From Rhabdophis nuchalis (Eukaryota > Chordata > Lepidosauria > Squamata > Natricidae), in NCBI GenBank assembly GCA_039707465.1, contig CM077658.1, positions 17,149,074-17,213,073 on the forward strand: 64,000 bases of DNA. The letters are read 5' to 3'. A program made the translations under genes and the position numbers. The notes beneath the pieces are model-generated. The model did no database searches and was not told where the DNA came from. It saw only the letters and a program-made list of their open reading frames with translations. This document shows positions 48,654 through 61,995 of the stretch, piece by piece; the stretch's first letter is position 1, and the number at the start of each line of letters is the position of its first letter.

Positions 48654-51600
48654 TCCACTTAGGGTTAGGGTTAGCTCTCCATGAACTCGCAGAGCAAAAC
48701 GGACATCGCCTTTGGATTCGGAGCCCATCGCTATGGTTAGGAGGATGCGTCCCTTTTCAGTCGGACTTATGTACATTTCCTGGCAAAATACATGGGAAAA
48801 TCCCATTGGGGAAAATTCCACTTAGGGTTAGGGTTAGCTCTCCATGAACTCGCAGAGCAAAACGCACATCGCCTTTGGATTCGGAGCCCATCGCTATGGT
48901 TAGGAGGGTGCGTCCCTTTTCATTCGGACTTATGTACATTTCCTGGCAAAATACATGGGAAAATCCCATTGGGGAAAATTCCACTTAGGGTTAGGGTTAG
49001 CTCTCCATGAACTCGCAGAGCAAAACGGACATCGCCATTGGATTTGGAGCCCATCGCTATGGTTAGGAGGGTGCGTCCCTTTTCAGTCGGACTTATGTAC
49101 ATTTCTTGGCAAAATACATGGGAAAATCCCATTGGGGAAAATTCCACTTAGGGTTAGGGTTAGCTCTCCATGAACTCGCAGAGCAAAACGGACATCGCCA
49201 TTGGATTCGGAGCCCGTCGCTATGGTTAGGAGGGAGCGTCCCTTTTCAGTCGGACTTATGTACATTTCCTGGCAAAATACATGGGAAAATCCCATTGGGG
49301 AAAATTCCACTTAGGGTTAGGGTTAGCTCTCCATGAACTCGCAGAGCAAAACGGACATCGCCATAGGATTCGGAGCCCATCGCTATGGTTAGGAGGGTGC
49401 GTCCCTTTTCTGTCGGACTTATGTACATTTCCTGGCAAAATACATGGGAAAATCCCATTGGGGAAAATTCCACTTAGGGTTAGGGTTAGCTCTCCATGAA
49501 CTCGCAGAGCAAAACGGACATCGCCATTGGATTCGGAGCCCATCGCTATGGTTAGGAGGGTGCGTCCCTTTTCAGTCGGACTTATGTACATTTCCTGGCA
49601 AAATACATGGGAAAATCCCATTGGGGAAAATTCCACTTAGGGTTAGGGTTAGCTCTCCATGAACTCGCAGAGCAAAACGGACATCGCCATTGGATTCGGA
49701 GCCCATCGCTATGGTTAGGAGGGTGCGTCCCTTTTCAGTCGGACTTATGTACATTTCCTGGCAAAATACATGGGAAAATCCCATTGGGGAAAATTCCACT
49801 TAGGGTTAGGGTTAGCTCTCCATGAACTCGCACAGCAAAACGGACATCGCCATTGGATTCGGAGCCCATCGCTATGGTTAGGAGGGTGCGTCCCTTTTCA
49901 GTCGGACTTATGTACATTTCCTGGCAAAATACATGGGAAAATCCCATTGGGGAAAATTCCACTTAGGGTTAGGGTTAGCTCTCCATGAACTCGCAGAGCA
50001 AAACGGACATCGCCATTGGATTCGGAGCCCATCGCTATGGTTAGGAGGGTGCGTCCCTTTTCAGTCGGACTTATGTACATTTCCTGGCAAAATACATGGG
50101 AAAATCCCATTGGGGAAAATTCCACTTAGGGTTAGGGTTAGCTCTCCATGAACTCGCAGAGCAAAACGGACATCGCCATTGGATTCGGAGCCCATCGCTA
50201 TGGTTAGGAGGGTGCGTCCCTTTTCAGTCGGACTTATGTACATTTCCTGGCAAAATACATGGGAAAATCCCATTGGGGAAAATTCCACTTAGGGTTAGGG
50301 TTAGCTCTCCATGAACTCGCAGAGCAAAACGGACATCGCCATTGGATTCGGAGCCCATCGCTATGGTTAGGAGGGTGCGTCCCTTTTCAGTCGGACTTAT
50401 GTACATTTCCTGGCAAAATACATGGGAAAATCCCATTGGGGAAAATTCCACTTAGGGTTAGGGTTAGCTCTCCATGAACTCGCAGAGCAAAACGGACATC
50501 GCCATTGGATTCGGAGCCCATCGCTATGGTTAGGAGGGTGCGTCCCTTTTCAGTCGGACTTATGTACATTTCCTGGCAAAATACATGGGAAAATCCCATT
50601 GGGGAAAATTCCACTTAGGGTTAGGGTTAGCTCTCCATGAACTCGCAGAGCAAAACGGACATCGCCATAGGATTCGGAGCCCATCGCTATGGTTAGGAGG
50701 GTGCGTCCCTTTTCAGTCGGACTTATGTACATTTCCTGGCAAAATACATGGGAAAATCCCATTGGGGAAAATTCCACTTAGGGTTAGGGTTAGCTCTCCA
50801 TGAACTCGCAGAGCAAAACGGACATCGCCATTGGATTCGGAGCCCATCGCTATGGTTAGGAGGGTGCGTCCCTTTTCAGTCGGACTTATGTACATTTCCT
50901 GGCAAAATACATGGGAAAATCCCTTTGGGGAAAATTCCACTTAGGGTTAGGGTTAGCTCTCCATGAACTCGCAGAGCAAAACGGACATCGCCATTGGATT
51001 CGGAGCCCATCACTATGGTTAGGAGGGTGCGTCCCTTTTCAGTCGGACTTATGTACATTTCTTGGCAAAATACATGGGAAAATCCCATTGGGGAAAATTC
51101 CACTTAGGGTTAGGGTTAGCTCTCCATGAACTCGCAGAGCAAAACGGACATCGCCATTGGATTCGGAGCCCATCGCTATGGTTAGGAGTGTGCGTCCCTT
51201 TTCAGTCGGACCTATGTACATTTCCTGGCAAAATACATGGGGAAATCCCATTGGGGAAAATTCCACTTAGGGTTAGGGTTAGCTCTCCATGAACTCGCAG
51301 AGCAAAACGGACATCGCCATTGGATTCGGAGCCCATCGCTATGGTTAGGAGGGTGCGTCCCTTTTCAGTCGGACTTATGTACATTTCCTGGCAAAATACA
51401 TGGGAAAATCCCATTGGGGAAAATTCCACTTAGGGTTAGGGTTAGCTCTCCATGAACTCGCAGAGCAAAACGGACATCGCCATTGGATTCGGAGCCCATC
51501 GCTATGGTTAGGAGGGTGCGTCCCTTTTCAGTCGGACTTATGTACATTTCCTGGCAAAATACATGGGAAAATCCCATTGGGGAAAATTCCACTTAGGGTT

Positions 51601-53217
51601 AGGGTTAGCTCTCCATGAACTCGCAGAACAAAACGGACATCGCCATTGGATTCGGAGCCCATCGCTATGGTTAGGAGGGTGCGTCCCTTTCCAGTCGGAC
51701 TTATGTACATTTCCTGGCAAAACACATGGGAAAATCCCATTGGGGAAAATTCCATTTAGGGTTAGGGTTAGCTCTCCATGAACTCGCAGAGCATAACGGA
51801 CATCGCCATTGGATTCGGAGCCCGTTGCTATGGTTAGGAGGGTGCGTCCCTTTTCAGTCGGACTTATGTACATTTCCTGGCAAAATACATGGGAAAATCC
51901 CATTGGGGAAAATTCCACTTAGGGTTAGGGTTAGCTCTCCATGAACTCGCAGAGCAAAACGGACATCGCCATTGGATTCGGAGCCCATCGCTATGGTTAG
52001 GAGGGTGCGTCCCTTTTCAGTCGGACTTATGTACATTTCCTGGCAAAATACATGGGAAAATCCCATTGGGGAAAATTCCACTTAGGGTTAGGGTTAGCTC
52101 TCCATGAACTCGCAGAGCAAAACGGACATCGCCATTGGATTCGGAGCCCATCGCTATGGTTAGGAGGGTGCGTCCCTTTTCAGTCGGACTTATGTACATT
52201 TCCTGGCAAAATACATGGGAAAATCCCATTGGGGAAAATTCCACTTAGGGTTAGGGTTAGCTCTCCATGAACTCGCAGAGCAAAACGGACATCGCCATTG
52301 GATTCGGAGCCCATCGCTATGGTTAGGAGGGTGCGTCCCTTTTCAGTCGGACTTATGTACATTTCCTGGCAAAATACATGGGAAAATCCCATTGGGGAAA
52401 ATTCCACTTAGGGTTAGGGTTAGCTCTCCATGAACTCGCAGAGCAAAACGGACATCGCCATTGGATTCGGAGCCCATCGCTATGGTTAGGAGGGTGCGTC
52501 CCTTTTCAGTCGGACTTATGTACATTTCCTGGCAAAATACATGGGAAAATCCCATTGGGGAAAATTCCACTTAGGGTTAGGGTTAGCTCTCCATGAACTC
52601 GCAGAGCAAAACGGACATCGCCATTGGATTCGGAGCCCATCGCTATGGTTAGGAGGGTGCGTCCCTTTTCAGTCGGACTTATGTACATTTCCTGGCAAAA
52701 TACATGGGAAAATCCCATTGGGGAAAATTCCACTTAGGGTTAGGGTTAGCTCTCCATGATCTCGCAGAGCAAAACGGACATCGCCATTGGATTCGGAGCC
52801 CATCGCTATGGTTAGGAGGGTGCGTCCCTTTTCAGTCGGACTTATGTACATTTCCTGGCAAAATACATGGGAAAATCCCATTGGGGAAAATTCCACTTAG
52901 GGTTAGGGTTAGCTCTCCATGAACTCGCAGAACAAAACGGACATCGCCATTGGATTCGGAGCCCGTCGCTATGTTTAGGAGGGTGCATCCCTTTTCAGTC
53001 GGACTTATGTACATTTCCTGGCAAAATACATGGGAAAATCCCATTGGGGAAAATTCCACTTAGGGTTAGGGTTAGCTCTCCATGAACTCGCAGAGCAAAA
53101 CGGACATCGCCATTGGATTCGGAGCCCATCGCTATGGTTAGGAGGGTGCGTCCCTTTTCAGTCGGACTTATGTACATTTCTTGGCAAAATACATGGGAAA
53201 ATCCCATTGGGGAAAAT
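48654..53217 (+). repeat. 28-unit (4564-bp) tandem higher-order repeat, copy 2
   Basis: This is the adjacent second copy of the 28-unit block. Every marker I checked matches copy 1 at a constant offset of 4564 bp, and I noticed no difference between the copies by eye. That points to a recent unequal exchange or other segmental duplication, or to an assembly duplication. Confidence 0.9.
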
Positions 53218-53681
53218 TCCACTTAGGGTTAGGGTTAGCTCTCCATGATCTCGCAGAGCAAAACGGACATCGCCATTGGATTCGGAGCCCATCGCTATGG
53301 TTAGGAGGGTGCGTCCCTTTTCAGTCGGACTTATGTACATTTCCTGGCAAAATACATGGGAAAATCCCATTGGGGAAAATTCCACTTAGGGTTAGGGTTA
53401 GCTCTCCATGAACTCGCAGAGCAAAACGGACATCGCCATTGGATTCGGAGCCCATCGCTATGGTTAGGAGGGTGCGTCCCTTTTCAGTCGGACTTATGTA
53501 CATTTCCTGGCAAAATACATGGGAAAATCCCATTGGGGAAAATTCCACTTAGGGTTAGGGTTAGCTCTCCATGAACTCGCAGAGCAAAACGGACATCGCC
53601 ATTGGATTCGGAGCCCATCGCTATGGTTAGGAGGGTGCGTCCCTTTTCAGTCGGACTTATGTACATTTCCTGGCAAAATAC
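52704..53681 (+). repeat. 6-unit (978-bp) tandem duplication, copy 1
   Basis: Units marked catgatctcg, then ctatgtttagg with gtgcatccc, then tttcttggc, recur at 53682-54200 with an offset of 978 bp (6 units). It overlaps the right end of the 28-unit repeat, so it arose at that boundary. Confidence 0.82.
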
Positions 53682-55800
53682 ATGGGAAAATCCCATTGGG
53701 GAAAATTCCACTTAGGGTTAGGGTTAGCTCTCCATGATCTCGCAGAGCAAAACGGACATCGCCATTGGATTCGGAGCCCATCGCTATGGTTAGGAGGGTG
53801 CGTCCCTTTTCAGTCGGACTTATGTACATTTCCTGGCAAAATACATGGGAAAATCCCATTGGGGAAAATTCCACTTAGGGTTAGGGTTAGCTCTCCATGA
53901 ACTCGCAGAACAAAACGGACATCGCCATTGGATTCGGAGCCCGTCGCTATGTTTAGGAGGGTGCATCCCTTTTCAGTCGGACTTATGTACATTTCCTGGC
54001 AAAATACATGGGAAAATCCCATTGGGGAAAATTCCACTTAGGGTTAGGGTTAGCTCTCCATGAACTCGCAGAGCAAAACGGACATCGCCATTGGATTCGG
54101 AGCCCATCGCTATGGTTAGGAGGGTGCGTCCCTTTTCAGTCGGACTTATGTACATTTCTTGGCAAAATACATGGGAAAATCCCATTGGGGAAAATTCCAC
54201 TTAGGGTTAGGGTTAGCTCTCCATGAACTCGCAGAGCATAACGGACATCGCCATTGGATTCGGAGCCCGTTGCTATGGTTAGGAGGGTGCGTCCCTTTTC
54301 AGTCGGACTTATGTACATTTCCTGGCAAAATACATGGGAAAATCCCATTGGGGAAAATTCCACTTAGGGTTAGGGTTAGCTCTCCATGAACTCGCAGAAC
54401 AAAACGGACATCGCCATTGGATTCGGAGCCCATCGCTATGGTTAGGAGGGTGCATCCCTTTTCAGTCGGACTTATGTACATTTCTTGGCAAAATACATGG
54501 GAAAATCCCATTGGGGAAAATTCCACTTAGGGTTAGGGTTAGCTCTCCATGAACTCGCAGAGCAAAACGGACATCGCCATTGGATTCGGAGCCCATCGCT
54601 ATGGTTAGGAGGGTGCATCCCTTTTCAGTCGGACTTATGTACATTTCCTGGCAAAATACATGGGAAAATCCCATTGGGGAAAATTCCACTTAGGGTTAGG
54701 GTTAGCTCTCCATGAACTCGCAGAACAAAACGGACATCGCCATTGGATTCGGAGCCCATCGCTATGGTTAGGAGAGTGCGTCCCTTTCCAGTCGGACTTA
54801 TGTACATTTCCTGGCAAAATACATGGGAAAATCCCATTGGGGAAAATTCCACTTAGGGTTAGGGTTAGCTCTCCATGAACTCGCAGAGCAAAACGGACAT
54901 CGCCATTGGATTCGGAGCCCGTTGCTATGGTTAGGAGGGTGCGTCCCTTTTCAGTCGGACTTATGTACATTTCCTGGCAAAATACATGGGAAAATCCCAT
55001 TGGGGAAAATTCCACTTAGGGTTAGGGTTAGCTCTCCATGAACTCGCAGAGCAAAACGGGCATCGCCATTGGATTCGGAGCCCATCGCTATGGTTAGGAG
55101 GGTGCGTCCCTTTTCAGTCGGACTTATGTACATTTCCTGGCAAAATACATGGGAAAATCCCATTGGGGAAAATTCCACTTAGGGTTAGGGTTAGCTCTCC
55201 ATGAACTCGCAGAGCAAAACGGACATCGCCATTGGATTCGGAGCCCATCGCTATGGTTAGGAGGGTGCGTCCCTTTTCAGTCGGACTTATGTACATTTCC
55301 TGGCAAAATACATGGGAAAATCCCATTGGGGAAAATTCCACTTAGGGTTAGGGTTAGCTCTCCATGAACTCGCAGAGCAAAACGGACATCGCCATTGGAT
55401 TCGGAGCCCATCGCTATGGTTAGGAGGGTGCGTCCCTTTTCAGTCGGACTTATGTACATTTCCTGGCAAAATACATGGGAAAATCCCATTGGGGAAAATT
55501 CCACTTAGGGTTAGGGTTAGCTCTCCATGATCTCGCAGAGCAAAACGGACATCGCCATTGGATTCGGAGCCCATCGCTATGGTTAGGAGGGTGCGTCCCT
55601 TTTCAGTCGGACTTATGTACATTTCCTGGCAAAATACATGGGAAAATCCCATTGGGGAAAATTCCACTTAGGGTTAGGGTTAGCTCTCCATGAACTCGCA
55701 GAGCAAAACGGGCATCGCCATTGGATTGGGAGCCCGTCGCTATGGTTAGGAGGGTGCGTCCCTTTTCAGTCGGACTTATGTACATTTCCTGGCAAAATAC

Positions 55801-58800
55801 GTGGGAAAATCCCATTGGGGAAAATTCCACTTAGGGTTAGGGTTAGCTCTCCATGAACTCGCAGAGCAAAACGGACATCGCCATTGGATTCGGAGCCCGT
55901 CGCTATGGTTAGGAGGGTGCATCCCTTTTCAGTCGGACTTATGTACATTTCCTGGCAAAATACATGGGAAAATCCCATTGGGGAAAATTCCACTTAGGGT
56001 TAGGGTTAGCTCTCCATGAACTCGCAGAGCAAAACGGACATCGCCATTGGATTCGGAGCCCATCGCTATGGTTAGGAGGGTGCGTCCCTTTTCAGTCAGA
56101 CTTATGTACATTTCTTGGCAAAATACATGGGAAAATCCCATTGGGGAAAATTCCACTTAGGGTTAGGGTTAGCTCTCCATGAACTCGCAGAGCATAACGG
56201 ACATCGCCATTGGATTCGGAGCCCGTTGCTATGGTTAGGAGGGTGCGTCCCTTTTCAGTCGGACTTATGTACATTTCCTGGCAAAATACATGGGAAAATC
56301 CCATTGGGGAAAATTCCACTTAGGGTTAGGGTTAGCTCTCCATGAACTCGCAGAACAAAACGGACATCGCCATTGGATTCGGAGCCCGTCGCTATGGTTA
56401 GGAGGGTGCATCCCTTTTCAGTCGGACTTATGTACATTTCCTGGCAAAATACATGGGAAAATCCCATTGGGGAAAATTCCACTTAGGGTTAGGGTTAGCT
56501 CTCCATGAACTCGCAGAGCAAAACGGACATCGCCATTGGATTCGGAGCCCATCGCTATGGTTAGGAGGGTGCGTCCCTTTTCAGTCGGACTTATGTACAT
56601 TTCTTGGCAAAATACATGGGAAAATCCCATTGGGGAAAATTCCACTTAGGGTTAGGGTTAGCTCTCCATGAACTCGCAGAGCATAACGGACATCGCCATT
56701 GGATTCGGAGCCCGTTGCTATGGTTAGGAGGGTGCGTCCCTTTTCAGTCGGATTTATGTACATTTCCTGGCAAAATACATGGGAAAATCCCATTGGGGAA
56801 AATTCCACTTAGGGTTAGGGTTAGCTCTCCATGAACTCGCAGAACAAAACGGACATCGCCATTGGATTCGGAGCCCATCGCTATGGTTAGGAGGGTGCGT
56901 CCCTTTTCAGTCGGACTTATGTACATTTCCTGGCAAAATACATGGGAAAATCCCATTGGGGAAAATTCCACTTAGGGTTAGGGTTAGCTCTCCATGAACT
57001 CGCAGAGCAAGACGGATATCGCCATTGGATTCGGAGCCCATCGCTATGGTTAGGAGGGTGCGTCCCTTTTCAGTCGGACTTATGTACATTTCCTGGCAAA
57101 ATACATGGGAAAATCCCATTGGGGAAAATTCCACTTAGGGTTAGGGTTAGCTCTCCATGAACTCGCAGAGCAAAACGGACATCGCCATTGGATTCGGAGC
57201 CCATCGCTATGGTTAGGAGGGTGTGTCCCTTTTCAGTCGGACTTATGTACATTTCCTGGCAAAATACATGGGAAAATCCCATTGGGGAAAATTCCACTTA
57301 GGGTTAGGGTTAGCTCTCCATGAACTCGCAGAGCAAAACGGACATCACCATTGGATTCGGAGCCAATCGCTATGGTTAGGAGGGTGCGTCCCTTTTCAGT
57401 CGGACTTATGTACATTTCCTGGCAAAATACATGGGAAAATCCCAATGGGGAAGATTCCACTTAGGGTTAGGGTTAGCTCTCCATGAACTCGCAGAGCAAA
57501 ACGGACATCGCCATTGGATTCGGAGCCCATCGCTATGGTTAGGAGGGTGCGTCCCTTTTCAGTCAGACTTATGTACATTTCCTGGCAAAATACATGGGAA
57601 AATCCCATTGGGGAAAATTCCACTTAGGGTTAGGGTTAGCTCTCCATGAACTCGCAGAGCAAAACGGACATCGCCATTGGATTCGGAGCCCGTCGCTATG
57701 GTTAGGAGGGTGCATCCCTTTTCAGTCGGACTTATGTACATTTCCTGGCAAAATACATGGGAAAATCCCATTGGGGAAAATTCCACTTAGGGTTAGGGTT
57801 AGCTCTCCATGAACTCGCAGAGCAAAACGGACATCGCCATTGGATTCGGAGCCCATCGCTATGGTTAGGAGGGTGCGTCCCTTTTCAGTCGGACTTATGT
57901 ACATTTCTTGGCAAAATACATGGGAAAATCCCATTGGGGAAAATTCCACTTAGGGTTAGGGTTAGCTCTCCATGAACTCGCAGAGCATAACGGACATCGC
58001 CATTGGATTCGGAGCCCGTTGCTATGGTTAGGAGGGTGCGTCCCTTTTCAGTCGGACTTATGTACATTTCCTGGCAAAATACATGGGAAAATCCCATTGG
58101 GGAAAATTCCACTTAGGGTTAGGGTTAGCTCTCCATGAACTCGCAGAACAAAACGGACATCGCCATTGGATTCGGAGCCCGTCGCTATGGTTAGGAGGGT
58201 GCATCCCTTTTCAGTCGGACTTATGTACATTTCCTGGCAAAATACATTGGAAAAATCCCATTGGGGAAAATTCCACTTAGGGTTAGGGTTAGCTCTCCAT
58301 GAACTCGCAGAGCAAAACGGACATCGCCATTGGATTCGGAGCCCATCGCTATGGTTAGGAGGGTGCGTCCCTTTTCAGTCGGACTTATGTACATTTCTTG
58401 GCAAAATACATGGGAAAATCCCATTGGGGAAAATTCCACTTAGGGTTAGGGTTAGCTCTCCATGAACTCGCAGAGCATAACGGACATCGCCATTGGATTC
58501 GGAGCCCGTTGCTATGGTTAGGAGGGTGCGTCCCTTTTCAGTCGGACTTATGTACATTTCCTGGCAAAATACATGGGAAAATCCCATTGGGGAAAATTCC
58601 ACTTAGGGTTAGGGTTAGCTCTCCATGAACTCGCAGAGCAAAACGGACATCGCCATTGGATTCGGAGCCCGTCGCTATGGTTAGGAGGGTGCGTCCCTTT
58701 TCAGTCGGACTTATGTACATTTCCTGGCAAAATACATGGGAAAATACCATTGGAGAAAATTCCACTTAGGGTTAGGGTTAGCTCTCCATGAACTCGCAGA

Positions 58801-59030
58801 GCAAAACGGACATCGCCATTGGATTCGGAGCCCATCGCTATGGTTAGGAGGGTGCGTCCCTTTTCAGTCGGACTTATGTACATTTCTTGGCAAAATACAT
58901 GGGAAAATCCCATTGGGGAAAATTCCACTTAGGGTTAGGGTTAGCTCTCCATGAACTCGCAGAGCATAACGGACATCGCCATTGGATTCGGAGCCCGTTG
59001 CTATGGTTAGGAGGGTGCGTCCCTTTTCAG
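55801..59030 (+). repeat. 3-unit (489-bp) higher-order repeat region
   Basis: A trimer of marked units recurs here: gtgcatccc (often with agaacaaaacgg); tttcttggc; gagcataacgg with cccgttgct. It appears at 55801, 56290, 57594 and 58083, with a shorter form near 58736. Copies of the same trimer lie at 35569-36372. The copy at 58083 contains a +1 unit (58113-58276, aatacattggaaaaatccc). Confidence 0.78.
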
Positions 59031-61995
59031 TCGGACTTATGTACATTTCCTGGCAAAATACATGGGAAAATCCCATTGGGGAAAATTCCACTTAGGGTTA
59101 GGGTTAGCTCTCCATGAACTCGCAGAACAAAACGGACATCGCCATTGGATTCGGAGCCCATCGCTATGGTTAGGAGGGTGCGTCCCTTTTCAGTCGGACT
59201 TATGTACATTTCCTGGCAAAATACATGGGAAAATCCCATTGGGGAAAATTCCACTTAGGGTTAGGGTTAGCTCTCCATGAACTCGCAGAGCAAAACGGAC
59301 ATCGCCATTGGATTCGGAGCCCATCGCTATGGTTAGGAGGGTGCGTCCCTTTTCAGTCGGACTTATGTACATTTCCTGGCAAAATACATGGGAAAATCCC
59401 ATTGGGGAAAATTCCACTTAGGGTTAGGGTTAGCTCTCCATGAACTCGCAGAACAAAACGGACATCGCCATTGGATTCGGAGCCCATCGCTATGGTTAGG
59501 AGGGTGCGTCCCTTTTCAGTCGGACTTATGTACATTTCCTGGCAAAATACATGGGAAAATCCCATTGGGGAAAATTCCACTTAGGGTTAGGGTTAGCTCT
59601 CCATGAACTCGCAGAGCAAAACGGACATCGCCATTGGATTCGGAGCCCATCGTTATGGTTAGGAGGGTGCGTCCCTTTTCAGTCGGACTTATGTACATTT
59701 CCTGGCAAAATACATGGGAAAATCCCATTGGGGAAAATTCCACTTAGGGTTAGGGTTAGCTCTCCATGAACTCGCAGAGCAAAACGGACATCGCCATTGG
59801 ATTTGGAGCCCATCGCTATGGTTAGGAGGGTGCGTCCCTTTTCAGTCGGACTTATGTACATTTCCTGGCAAAATACATGGGAAAATCCCATTGGGGAAAA
59901 TTCCACTTAGGGTTAGGGTTAGCTCTCCATGAACTCGCAGAGCAAAACGGACATCGCCATTGGATTCGGAGCCCATCGCTATGGTTAGGAGGGTGCGTCC
60001 CTTTTCAGTCGGATTTATGTACATTTCCTGGCAAAATACATGGGAAAATCCCTTTGGGGAAAATTCCACTTAGGGTTAGGGTTAGCTCTCCATGAACTCG
60101 CAGAGCAAAACGGACATCGCCATTGGATTAGGAGCCCATCGCTATGGTTAGGAGGGTGCGTCCCTTTTCAGTCGGACTTATGTACATTTCTTGGCAAAAT
60201 ACATGGGAAAATCCCATTGGGGAATATTCCACTTAGGGTTAGGGTTAGCTCTCCATGAACTCGCAGAGCAAAACGGACATCGCCATTGGATTCGGAGCCC
60301 ATCGCTATGGTTAGGAGTGTGCGTCCCTTTTCAGTCGGACCTATGTACATTTCCTGGCAAAATACATGGGAAAATCCCATTGGGGAAAATTTCACTTAGG
60401 GTTAGGGTTAGCTCTCCATGAACTCGCAGAGCAAAACGGACATCGCCATTGGATTCGGAGCCCATCGCTATGGTTAGGAGGATGCGTCCCTTTTCAGTCG
60501 GACTTATGTACATTTCCTGGCAAAATACATGGGAAAATCCCATTGGGGAAAATTCCACTTAGGGTTAGGGTTAGCTCTCCATGAACTCGCAGAGCAAAAC
60601 GGACATCGCCATTGGATTCGGAGCCCGTCGCTATGGTTAGGAGGGTGTGTCCCTTTTCAGTCGGACTTATGTACATTTCCTGGCAAAATACATGGGAAAA
60701 TCCCATTGGGGAAAATTCCACTTAGGGTTAGGGTTAGCTCTCCATGAACTCGCAGAGCAAAACGGACATCGCCATTGGATTCGGAGCCCGTCGCTATGGT
60801 TAGGAGGGTGCGTCCCTTTTCAGTCGGACTTATGTACATTTCTTGGCAAAATACATGGGAAAATCCCATTGGGGAAAATTCCACTTAGGGTTAGGGTTAG
60901 CTCTCCATGAACTCGCAGAGCATAACGGACATCGCCATTGGATTCGGAGCCCGTTGCTATGGTTAGGACGGTGCGTCCCTTTTCAGTCGGACTTATGTAC
61001 ATTTCCTGGCAAAATACATGGGAAAATCCCATTGGGGAAAATTCCACTTAGGGTTAGGGTTAGCTCTCCATGAACTCGCAGAACAAAACAGACATCGCCA
61101 TTGGATTCGGAGCCCATCGCTATGGTTAGGAGGGTGCGTCCCTTTTCAGTCGGACTTATGTACATTTCCTGGCAAAATACATGGGAAAATCCCATTGGGG
61201 AAAATTCCACTTAGGGTTAGGGTTAGCTCTCCATGAACTCGCAGAGCAAAACGGACATCGCCATTGGATTCGGAGCCCATCGCTATGGTTAGGAGGGTGC
61301 GTCCCTTTTCAGTCGGACTTATGTACATTTCCTGGCAAAATACATGGGAAAATCCCATTGGGGAAAATTCCACTTAGGGTTAGGGTTAGCTCTCCATGAA
61401 CTCGCAGAGCAAAACGGACATCGCCATTGGATTCGGAGCCCATCGCTATGGTTAGGAGGGTGCGTCCCTTTTCAGTCGGACTTATGTACATTTCCTGGCA
61501 AAATACGTGGGAAAATCCCATTGGGGAAAATTGCACTTAGGGTTAGGGTTAGCTCTCCATGAATTCGCTGAGCAAAACGGACATCGCCATTGGATTCGGA
61601 GCCCGTCGCTATGGTTAGGATGGTGCATCCCTTTTCAGTCGGACTTATGTACATTTCCTGGCAAAATACATGGGATAATCCCATTGGGGAAAATTCCACT
61701 TAGGGTTAGGGTTAGCTCTCCATGAACTCGCAGAGCATAACGGACATCGCCATTGGATTCGGAGCCCGTTGCTATGGTTAGGAGGGTGCGTCCCTTTTCA
61801 GTCGGACTTATGTACATTTCCTGGCAAAATACATGGGAAAATCCCATTGGGGAAAATTCCACTTAGGGTTAGGGTTAGCTCTCCATGAACTCGCAGAGCA
61901 AAACGGACATCGCCATTGGATTCGGAGCCCATCGCTATGGTTAGGAGGGTGCGTCCCTTTTCAGTCGGACTTATGTACATTTCCTGGCAAAATAC

